Source: Acidimicrobiia bacterium
GTDB lineage: Bacteria > Actinomycetota > Acidimicrobiia > Acidimicrobiales > Acidimicrobilacustridaceae
Assembly (NCBI GenBank): GCA_016462055.1
Contig: JAEMTX010000116.1
Location: 1-6,014, forward strand
Direction of reading: 5' to 3'
Length of the DNA: 6,014 nucleotides
Shown: piece after piece, positions 1-4,768 of the stretch
How the letters are laid out: each line of letters begins with the position of its first letter
Position numbering within the stretch: the first letter of the stretch is position 1
The notes under the pieces: generated by a model
What the model was told of the DNA's origin: nothing
What the model saw: only the letters and a program-made list of their open reading frames with translations
Databases searched by the model: none
Program-made: the position numbers and the translations under genes

Positions 1-320
1 GTTGTCATCAGCCCTGAAAACAACAGCGCACCCGAACCATCGGTGTCGGCCCAGGTCGTCGTGCTTTTGGAGATACCCCCCATGACGGAATCATCGACAC
101 TTGACCATCCAGTCACCGACTGTGGTTGAGCGAAGTCGAACAGAATGCCGGGGCTTGGTGCAGCGGTTGACGTGGGTGTGGGTGTGGTCGTCATCGGAGG
201 TGCCTCATCGGTGGCTTGGGAACGTTCGGCTGACGAAGAAGAACGAGTCTCGGAACTACATGAGGGAACAAGGATCAAGCATGAAAGCGCAAATGCTGCG
301 CCACAAACTCTGACTCGCAT
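1..320 (-). CDS. CIA30-domain predicted lipoprotein, 5' part only (runs off left edge)
   Basis: The first 106 codons are visible; the 3' end lies outside the window. The protein opens with a short basic stretch (MRVRVCG), a hydrophobic core and a lipobox-like VPSC at residues 18-21, so it is probably exported and lipidated on Cys21. Residues 22-58 are rich in Ser, Thr, Pro and Ala, a typical cell-surface linker. From about residue 59 the sequence ILFDF, then GW and VDDSVMGGISKS (75-86), then LLFSG (99-103) matches the start of the CIA30 domain (family of mitochondrial complex I assembly factor NDUFAF1, also found in bacteria, where its role is mostly unknown). The ATG at 320 is one base after the smpB stop (TGATATG) and has a strong GGAGAGG site six bases upstream, so it is probably translationally coupled to smpB. 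The CIA30 call is from recognised motifs; the function and a link to respiratory complex assembly are not shown. Confidence 0.82.
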   Translation of the reverse strand, partial: MRVRVCGAAFALSCLILVPSCSSETRSSSSAERSQATDEAPPMTTTPTPTSTAAPSPGILFDFAQPQSVTGWSSVDDSVMGGISKSTTTWADTDGSGALLFSGLMT

Positions 321-321
321 A

Positions 322-813
322 TCAGTCCTCTCCACGTTTGCGTGATCGCCCGAGTGCCTGATCGGCTTCACGTTTGGCTTCACGCTCGGCAATCGCCTGA
401 CGACGGTCACCTTTGGTGCGCCCCCGAGCGAGTCCAAGTTCGACCTTGGCTCGACCGCCAGTGAAATAGAGCGACAACGGCACAATCGAAAGCCGTTCGA
501 GATCGACGCGCATTCGCCAACGATCAATCTGTTCGCGGTGCAACAACAGTTTTCGTTTCCGGTCGGGTTCGGCGAGATCGTGAATGGCGCTGGTTCCCCA
601 TGGGGAAACATGCATGCCAATAAGCCACGCCTCGCCTTGGTCGAAACGAGCGAACGCTTCCTTTATCTGCACCTGTGCTTCGCGCAATGACTTCACTTCT
701 GATCCGCGCAGCACGAGACCGGCCTCGACTGTGTCGAGAACCTCGTAATCGTGACGGGCCGACCGATTGGTCGCCACAATTCGCTTCGCATTCGGATCAT
801 CGGTAGTCGCCAT
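322..813 (-). CDS. smpB: SsrA-binding protein SmpB
   Basis: SmpB binds tmRNA (SsrA) and delivers it to stalled ribosomes in the cytoplasm, so that the nascent peptide is tagged for proteolysis and the ribosome released. The 163-residue product has the usual family length and the family signatures in order: NRSARHDYEV (16-25), GLVLRGSEVKSLR (32-44), HVSPW (68-72), RKRKLLLHREQI (85-96), PLSLYFTGGRAKVELGLARGR split over 112-132 (hydrophobic strand, then basic tmRNA-binding surface), and a basic C-terminal tail from KGDRRQAIAERE (134-145) that is expected to enter the mRNA channel as a helix. The ATG at 813 is the natural start; only a weak GGG-containing site precedes it. It lies 37 bases downstream of the AhpD-like gene and is followed immediately by the CIA30 lipoprotein gene. 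The tmRNA gene, which in mycobacteria is next to smpB, is not in this window. Confidence 0.97.
   Translation of the reverse strand: MATTDDPNAKRIVATNRSARHDYEVLDTVEAGLVLRGSEVKSLREAQVQIKEAFARFDQGEAWLIGMHVSPWGTSAIHDLAEPDRKRKLLLHREQIDRWRMRVDLERLSIVPLSLYFTGGRAKVELGLARGRTKGDRRQAIAEREAKREADQALGRSRKRGED
327..333 (-). promoter_or_regulatory. Ribosome binding site of the CIA30 gene, inside smpB
   Basis: On the minus strand GGAGAGG lies within the last codons of smpB and six bases before the ATG at 320. It is the strongest Shine-Dalgarno match in the window. It fixes the start of the downstream gene and implies one mRNA for both. Confidence 0.75.
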
Positions 814-829
814 GAGAACCCGTCAGGCT

Positions 830-862
830 ACCGGCGACGTGAGTTGATCGTCAGCCGCCGGT
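830..862 (-). other. Intercistronic RNA hairpin over the AhpD-like stop codon
   Basis: On the minus strand ACCGGC (862-857) pairs with GCCGGT (835-830), and GACG (852-849) pairs with CGTC (839-836), leaving a four-base bulge and a nine-base loop: ten base pairs, mostly GC. The left arm contains the TGA stop (853-851) of the upstream gene. No T-run follows, so it is not a canonical intrinsic terminator. It could be a weak or U-less terminator, an mRNA-stabilising element, or chance. The pairing is read directly; the role is inference. Confidence 0.4.
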
Positions 863-1372
863 TAATGGTGCACCAGGGATGGGGACACGACAGCCGCCGT
901 CGACATCGAGCACCTGATTAAGCCGTCCTTGCGAAACCCACATGCCGACGCAAAGTCCCAGATCAACAATTTCTGTATCGGTGAATGACGCGCGCATGCG
1001 ATTCCAGAATGGATCGTCCATGGAAAGGTGATCGCGTGCGAATCGCTCTGCGAAGTCCGCAGCGAGAAGTTCGCGTTCGCTAAAGCCTTCCCACGACGCG
1101 TCGCCTACGTGGCTGTAGAACTCTTCGTCGATCGTGTCAGCTTCGGCGGCGCGTGCGGGAGCGTCGCGGGCCGATCGCCAGCCGAGACATAACTGGCACT
1201 CATTGATCTGAGCGATACGAATCCGTGCTGCTTCAAATTCGCGCAATGGAAGCACTGAATCCTCGTAGACCGCAGCAGAAAACTGGGCAGCGGGAATGGA
1301 GAGGCCCGGCGCTGCGCCTGTCCATACGTGCATGAGTGGGTCTGATCCTTCAGGGACGGAGATGCGAGGCAT
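851..1372 (-). CDS. AhpD/carboxymuconolactone decarboxylase-like CxxC protein
   Basis: The 173-residue soluble protein has the helical core pattern of the AhpD/CMD superfamily: FEAARIRIAQINECQLCLGWRSAR, with the redox motif Cys59-Gln-Leu-Cys62 at the head of a helix, followed by an acidic segment and SERELLAADFAERFA (98-112) and FTDTEIVDLGLCVGMWVSQGRLNQVL (130-155), the second conserved helix pair. Family members use the CxxC pair for thiol-disulfide or peroxide chemistry. In classical AhpD a His sits four residues after the second Cys; here that position is Arg66, so the proton relay of AhpD is not conserved and peroxidase activity cannot be assumed. There is no signal peptide. The ATG at 1372 has no good Shine-Dalgarno site but has TAGCGT six bases upstream, suggesting a leaderless mRNA. 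It is divergent from mec and followed by smpB at 37 bases. Its substrate is unknown. Confidence 0.75.
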   Translation of the reverse strand: MPRISVPEGSDPLMHVWTGAAPGLSIPAAQFSAAVYEDSVLPLREFEAARIRIAQINECQLCLGWRSARDAPARAAEADTIDEEFYSHVGDASWEGFSERELLAADFAERFARDHLSMDDPFWNRMRASFTDTEIVDLGLCVGMWVSQGRLNQVLDVDGGCRVPIPGAPLTGG

Positions 1373-1378
1373 CCCAAC

Positions 1379-1384
1379 ACGCTA
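1379..1384 (-). promoter_or_regulatory. Candidate -10 box of a leaderless promoter for the AhpD-like gene
   Basis: On the minus strand TAGCGT is followed by exactly six bases (GTTGGG) and then the ATG at 1372. In Actinobacteria a TANNNT box at this distance places the transcription start on the A of the start codon, so the message would be leaderless. No clear -35 hexamer is visible, which is usual for such promoters. The competing reading is that GGG acts as a poor Shine-Dalgarno site. Confidence 0.45.
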
Positions 1385-1425
1385 GGACTCGGCGACCGAA
1401 CCTGCTTGAAGAATGAGCAGAGCGA

Positions 1426-1431
1426 TAGCCT
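1426..1431 (+). promoter_or_regulatory. Candidate -10 box of a leaderless promoter for mec
   Basis: TAGCCT is followed by six bases (CTTCTT) and then the GTG start of mec at 1438. No purine-rich ribosome binding site lies in between. The TAG at 1426-1428 is in frame with mec, so translation cannot start further upstream. Both facts favour a leaderless transcript beginning at the GTG. It mirrors the arrangement on the opposite strand at 1379-1384. Confidence 0.5.
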
Positions 1432-1437
1432 CTTCTT

Positions 1438-1857
1438 GTGCTTCAACTCTCGTCTGCGCTCCTCAACGACCTTCTTGCACACCTCGTCGATGGTCTTCCC
1501 GATGAGGCCTGCGGTCTGCTTGGCGGCAAGCCCGGATCGGGGAGTGACCCTTGCGTGGTCGACGCTTGGTATCCGAGCCCAAACAACGCGGCATCGAGTC
1601 GTGTCTACACAATCGATCCCAAGGTGCACTTGCGCGCCGACCGAGACGCGGAAAATCGGGGTTCGGAACTTGTCGGGGTTGTTCATTCTCATACCCATTC
1701 CGAGCCGTATCCCTCACCCACTGATGTCGTACAGGCCCCTGATCCGGCCTGGCACTACGTCATCGTGTCGTTCCGACTGGGCCAGCCAATGGTGCGTTCC
1801 TACCGGATCATCGAGGGTGAAATCGCCGAAGAGACCGTTCTCATAAAAGATCGCTAG
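1438..1857 (+). CDS. mec: Mec-type JAMM/MPN metallopeptidase (CysO-cysteine peptidase family)
   Basis: In M. tuberculosis, Mec (Rv1334) is a zinc enzyme that releases cysteine from the C terminus of the ubiquitin-like sulfur carrier CysO after CysM has formed the CysO-Cys adduct. The 139-residue protein has a complete JAMM site: Glu23 in PDEACGLLGG, then His83-Ser-His85 followed after exactly ten residues by Asp96, with Ser93 in YPSPTD. These are the expected metal ligands (His83, His85, Asp96) and catalytic acid (Glu23). Length and the tail SYRIIEGEIAEE resemble the mycobacterial protein. The start is forced: an in-frame TAG lies at 1426 and GTG at 1438 is the first start after it. cysM follows 95 bases downstream, as expected, but the carrier gene that usually lies between them is missing. 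The JAMM assignment is firm; the substrate is inferred from the neighbour. Confidence 0.88.
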   Translation: MLQLSSALLNDLLAHLVDGLPDEACGLLGGKPGSGSDPCVVDAWYPSPNNAASSRVYTIDPKVHLRADRDAENRGSELVGVVHSHTHSEPYPSPTDVVQAPDPAWHYVIVSFRLGQPMVRSYRIIEGEIAEETVLIKDR

Positions 1858-1874
1858 AATCCAGACCTGTTGGG

Positions 1875-1903
1875 TCGACATTTGGCCTTCAGTCGTCCAC
1901 AAT
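1875..1903 (+). promoter_or_regulatory. Candidate sigma70-type promoter upstream of cysM
   Basis: TCGACA (1875-1880, five of six to TTGACA), a 17-base spacer, then CACAAT (1898-1903, four of six to TATAAT). Transcription would start near 1910, giving a leader of about 43 bases with the cysM ribosome binding site. This lies after the in-frame ATG at 1902, so it would also exclude that longer start. Matches of this quality occur by chance, so it is tentative; cysM could simply be read through from mec. Confidence 0.3.
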
Positions 1904-1952
1904 GGTGGTCCGGTCTGAACCCCCCTTTACACCGCATCTCAAGAGGTCCTCG

Positions 1953-2903
1953 ATGGCTGTTTATTCCTCGGTACTCGAAATGATCGGCAGCACTCCGATC
2001 GTCGATGTCTCCATTCTCAGCCCGAACCCGAATGTGCGCATCCTCGGGAAGATGGAGAGCCAAAATCCCGCGGGTTCCGTGAAGGACCGTATTGCGTTGT
2101 CCATGGTCGAAGATGCTGAGGCCGACGGAACGCTGACGCCGGGTAAGACCATCATCGAGCCGTCTTCGGGTAACACCGGCATTGCGCTCGCGATGATCGC
2201 CCGGATCAAGGGCTATCCGATCAAGATCGTGCTTCCGGAAAACGTTTCGGTGGAACGCCGCCAACTGCTTGAAATCTTTGGCGCCGAAATTATTCTCTCG
2301 CCGGGTTCAGAGGGTTCCAACGGAGCGGTGAAGCGAGCAATCGAAATTGCTGAGCAACATCCCGAGTGGGCGTTTCTTTATCAATATGCGAACGAGGCAA
2401 ACCCGCAAGCGCATTACGACACCACTGGTCCAGAAATCTGGGCCGATGTTCCCGAGATCACTCATTTCGTCGCCGGTCTCGGTACTTCAGGAACCCTCAT
2501 GGGTGTGGGTACGTTCTTGAAAGAGAAGAATCCGAACATCAAAATTCTTGCTGTTGAGCCTCCGCTTGGTGAAAGCGTTGAAGGTCTGCGCAATCTCGAT
2601 GAGGGTTACATCCCGCCGGTCTATGAAAAATGGGGCGGACCAGATCTGCTCGATGGCAAGCGCATTGTTCGTCCGCGTGAATCCATCGAATACACGCGAC
2701 TGCTTGCTGAGAAGTGCGGAATCTTCTCGGGCATCTCGGCCGGAGCCGCTCTTGCGGGTTCCGTTCGCGTGGCCTCACAGATCGAATCGGGAACCATCGT
2801 GTTCATCGTTTGCGATGGCGGTTGGAAGTACCTCTCGACGGGTGCATGGACCGACGACATCGACGCCGTCACCGATCGCGCATCCAAGATCATCTACTTC
2901 TAA
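1953..2903 (+). CDS. cysM: CysM, O-phosphoserine sulfhydrylase (PLP-dependent cysteine synthase)
   Basis: The 316-residue fold-type II PLP enzyme aligns end to end with M. tuberculosis CysM (Rv1336), which takes O-phosphoserine and the thiocarboxylate of the carrier CysO to make CysO-cysteine. Visible features: the Schiff-base lysine Lys44 in NPAGSVKDR (38-46), the substrate loop EPSSGNTGIALAM (69-81), the PENVSVERRQLLEIFGAEI segment (95-113), the PLP phosphate loop GTSGT (177-181), and DGGWKYLSTGA (288-298). Arg213 in GLRNLDEGY matches Arg220 of the mycobacterial enzyme, the residue that reads the phosphate of O-phosphoserine, so I favour phosphoserine over O-acetylserine as substrate. Start: ATG 1953 has AAGAGG six bases upstream and matches the family N terminus; an in-frame ATG at 1902 would add 17 unrelated residues. 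mec lies upstream and murI 40 bases downstream. A matching cysO gene is not present in the window. Confidence 0.95.
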   Translation: MAVYSSVLEMIGSTPIVDVSILSPNPNVRILGKMESQNPAGSVKDRIALSMVEDAEADGTLTPGKTIIEPSSGNTGIALAMIARIKGYPIKIVLPENVSVERRQLLEIFGAEIILSPGSEGSNGAVKRAIEIAEQHPEWAFLYQYANEANPQAHYDTTGPEIWADVPEITHFVAGLGTSGTLMGVGTFLKEKNPNIKILAVEPPLGESVEGLRNLDEGYIPPVYEKWGGPDLLDGKRIVRPRESIEYTRLLAEKCGIFSGISAGAALAGSVRVASQIESGTIVFIVCDGGWKYLSTGAWTDDIDAVTDRASKIIYF

Positions 2904-2927
2904 CGAGCCCGATCGACGCGGTGATGG

Positions 2928-2943
2928 GGAGTACCCTCACTCC
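2928..2943 (+). promoter_or_regulatory. Small hairpin masking the murI ribosome binding site
   Basis: GGAGT (2928-2932) can pair with ACTCC (2939-2943) around a six-base loop. The 5' arm overlaps the only plausible murI Shine-Dalgarno site, GGGGAG (2926-2931), and the 3' arm ends on the base before the GTG start. Folding would hide the site, and would also bring it nearer to the start than the linear 12-base spacing. Five base pairs is modest and may be chance. Confidence 0.3.
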
Positions 2944-3750
2944 GTGGATTCAAGGCCGATCGGCATGTTCGATAGCGGTTTCGGTGGCCTCACCGTGGCC
3001 CGAGCGCTTATCGACCTCATGCCTAATGAGGATCTTGTTTACGTAGGTGACACCGGTCGCTATCCCTATGGTCCGCGTGATCTCAGAGAAGTTCGTCAAT
3101 TCGCTCTCGAAATCACCAACCACCTTGTGCGTAATCACGACGTGAAAGTGGTGGTCATTGCGTGCAACACCGCCTCGGCGGCGGCGCTCGATGAGCTTCA
3201 GAGCATCACTGCTGTTCCTGTCATCGGTGTAATCGAACCAGGAGCAGCAGCCCTTCTCGATGTAACGCGCAACGGTCGCGTCGGTGTGATTGGAACTATC
3301 GGAACGATTGGTTCAGGCGCGTATCAACGCGCGGTAGCGGCTCATGGTCGTGAGGTTGAACTGTCTTGCGCTGCGTGTCCGGGATTCGTTGAATTCGTTG
3401 AGCGCGGCGAAACTGATTCTGAGCAGGTGCATGTATTGGCACAGCGTCTCCTTGCGCCCCTGGTCGATGCCAAAATCGATTCGTTGCTGCTGGGCTGTAC
3501 GCACTACCCGTTTCTTGCCCGCACGATTTCTGATGTGATGGGGCGTGATGTCGTTCTCGTCGATTCAGCAGACGCAACTGCATTCAGGGTTCGTCAACTA
3601 CTGATTGATGCAGGGACAACTCGGTCGGGTACCGGCGGTGGGGCACACCGCTTTGAGTCCTCGGGCGACGTCGAGGCCTTTCGGGGGCTGGGGCGTCAGT
3701 TGCTCGGGCCGGAACTCGACGAAGTCACAGCGCTTTCCTGGCCGGAGTAG
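2944..3750 (+). CDS. murI: Glutamate racemase MurI
   Basis: MurI interconverts L- and D-glutamate in the cytoplasm without a cofactor, supplying D-Glu for the peptidoglycan stem peptide. The 268-residue product has the usual length. Family motifs: PIGMFDSGFGGLTVAR (5-20) with Asp10-Ser11, YVGDTGRYPYG (33-43), catalytic Cys74 in IACNTASA, GVIEPGA (95-101), VIGTIGTIGSGAYQ (115-128), and the second catalytic Cys185 with His187 in LLGCTHYPFL. Start: GTG 2944 gives MDSRPIGMFDSG, the standard family N terminus, with GGGGAG 12 bases upstream. The reading frame is open for about 400 bases further upstream, but that part lies inside cysM in another frame and is not a domain. The next in-frame start, ATG 2965, would cut into the FDSG motif. 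The cysM-murI neighbourhood is shared with mycobacteria, although the rhomboid protease gene found between them there is absent. Confidence 0.95.
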   Translation: MDSRPIGMFDSGFGGLTVARALIDLMPNEDLVYVGDTGRYPYGPRDLREVRQFALEITNHLVRNHDVKVVVIACNTASAAALDELQSITAVPVIGVIEPGAAALLDVTRNGRVGVIGTIGTIGSGAYQRAVAAHGREVELSCAACPGFVEFVERGETDSEQVHVLAQRLLAPLVDAKIDSLLLGCTHYPFLARTISDVMGRDVVLVDSADATAFRVRQLLIDAGTTRSGTGGGAHRFESSGDVEAFRGLGRQLLGPELDEVTALSWPE

Positions 3751-3800
3751 TTCAGTTCGGTGTTCATGGCTGGTATCGAATCAGCGCTGCCTGCTATTGT

Positions 3801-3852
3801 CTATGAATCCTGTGGAAATGGTCGGGAATTCATTCGCGGCCTATGAACCCTG
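3801..3852 (+). repeat. Direct repeat pair spaced 40 bases, upstream of cysD
   Basis: CTATGAATCCTG (3801-3812) and CTATGAACCCTG (3841-3852) match at 11 of 12 bases. Similarity continues loosely (GGAAATGGTC against AAAAGGTC), and the second copy runs into the cysD ribosome binding site. They lie in the 115-base murI-cysD gap, which otherwise contains TGCTATTGT (3792-3800), a possible extended -10 with no good -35, and no terminator that I can see. Each repeat contains an ATG opening a mini-frame beginning MNP (3803-3853 and 3843-3869). A 40-base spacing is close to four helical turns, so a regulator binding both is possible, but a local duplication is equally possible. Confidence 0.4.
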
Positions 3853-3865
3853 AAAAGGTCTTCGA

Positions 3866-4768
3866 GTGACGACGCTTACCCATCTCCAGCGCCTCGAGGC
3901 CGAGAGCATCCAGATCTTCCGTGAAGCTGTTTCCGAAAGTGAACGACCCGTCATGCTCTATTCGGTGGGTAAGGACAGTGCGGTGATGCTGCACCTTGCC
4001 CTCAAAGCGTTTGCTCCGTCTCTGCCGCCGTTTCAACTTCTCCATGTCGATACGACCTGGAAGTTTCAAGCCATGTACGAGTTCCGCGATCAGTTCGTCG
4101 CTGAAAAGGGGCTCGATCTTCTCGTTCACAAGAATCCAGAATGTGTCGAACGAGGCATAAACCCGTTTGATCATGGCTCGGCGATGCATACCGATATGTG
4201 GAAGACCGAGGGACTGAAACAAGCGCTTGATCTCCACGGTTTTGATCTTGCGTTCGGTGGTGCTCGTCGTGACGAAGAGAAGTCTCGGGCTAAGGAGCGC
4301 GTCTTTTCGCTCCGCTCAGCGCAGCATCGTTGGGATCCGAAACTACAGAGGCCCGAGCTTTGGCATCTCTATAACGCTCGCAAGGCTCCAGGCGAAAGTG
4401 TCCGGGTCTTTCCGATTTCGAACTGGACCGAACTCGACATTTGGCAGTACATCCATCGCGAACAGATCCCGATTGTTCCGCTGTACTTTGCGGCTGAACG
4501 CCCCGTGATTGAGCGCGACGGCGCTCTCATCATGGTCGACGACGATCGCATGCCGCTCAAGCCAGGCGAAGAACCTCAGATGCGCAGTGTCAGATTCCGA
4601 ACGCTGGGTTGCTATCCGCTCACCGGTGCTGTCGAGAGCGAAGCCAACACGCTCACCGGAATCATCCAAGAGATGTTGCTTACGACAAGTTCTGAACGCC
4701 AGGGACGCGTGATCGATCACGACTCCAGCGGTTCGATGGAGAAGAAGAAGCAAGAGGGTTACTTCTAA
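3866..4768 (+). CDS. cysD: Sulfate adenylyltransferase small subunit CysD
   Basis: CysD is the catalytic subunit of ATP sulfurylase: with the GTPase CysN it makes adenosine 5'-phosphosulfate from ATP and sulfate in the cytoplasm, the first step of sulfate assimilation. The 300-residue protein is full length. It has the PP-loop pyrophosphatase-type motif SVGKDSAVMLHL (33-44), LLHVDTTWKF (58-67), the ATP-sulfurylase loop GGARRDEEKSRAKER (131-145), NWTELDIWQYI (186-196), RTLGCYPLTGAVES (245-258), and the terminal ERQGR plus SMEKKKQEGYF. Start: GTG 3866, with AAAAGG (3853-3858) seven bases upstream. The mini-frame opened by ATG 3843 ends in a TGA overlapping this GTG (GTGA), which may allow coupled initiation. 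cysN follows with a one-base overlap. The gene lies 115 bases after murI, in line with the sulfur theme of mec and cysM. Confidence 0.97.
   Translation: MTTLTHLQRLEAESIQIFREAVSESERPVMLYSVGKDSAVMLHLALKAFAPSLPPFQLLHVDTTWKFQAMYEFRDQFVAEKGLDLLVHKNPECVERGINPFDHGSAMHTDMWKTEGLKQALDLHGFDLAFGGARRDEEKSRAKERVFSLRSAQHRWDPKLQRPELWHLYNARKAPGESVRVFPISNWTELDIWQYIHREQIPIVPLYFAAERPVIERDGALIMVDDDRMPLKPGEEPQMRSVRFRTLGCYPLTGAVESEANTLTGIIQEMLLTTSSERQGRVIDHDSSGSMEKKKQEGYF

Noticed and set aside
1..321. Search for the tmRNA gene (ssrA) next to smpB
   Set aside because: No tmRNA acceptor ends or tag frame are visible, and the one GTTCGA-like match on the minus strand has no pairing T-stem. The stretch is coding for the CIA30 protein.
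101..345. Plus-strand open frames opposite the left edge
   Set aside because: They have no motif or ribosome binding site and lie antisense to the CIA30 lipoprotein gene, which has a strong binding site, signal peptide and domain match.
825..830. TAGCCT on the minus strand, 11 bases before the smpB ATG, as a promoter -10 box
   Set aside because: The spacing is not the leaderless six bases, the possible -35 (CTGACG) is weak at 18 bases, and the box abuts the hairpin stem. It is too weak to list as a promoter.
1105..1698. Long minus-strand frame crossing the divergent intergenic region
   Set aside because: It overlaps both the AhpD-like gene and mec out of frame and shows no domain; it is a shadow of two well supported genes.
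1858..1952. A diverged cysO or a cysteine leader peptide between mec and cysM
   Set aside because: The gap is 95 bases, far below the roughly 270 needed for cysO. The only start-containing frame (ATG 1902) runs in frame into cysM and has no Cys codons.
2548..2943. The murI frame stays open about 400 bases upstream, giving a possible 400-residue fusion protein
   Set aside because: The extra part lies entirely within cysM in another frame, is Arg/Ser-rich without recognisable motifs, and the family N terminus begins at GTG 2944.
3751..3865. SAM riboswitch or intrinsic terminator between murI and cysD
   Set aside because: The gap is short, and apart from the CAGCGCTG palindrome (3782-3789) I find no long stem, no T-run and no recognisable riboswitch core.
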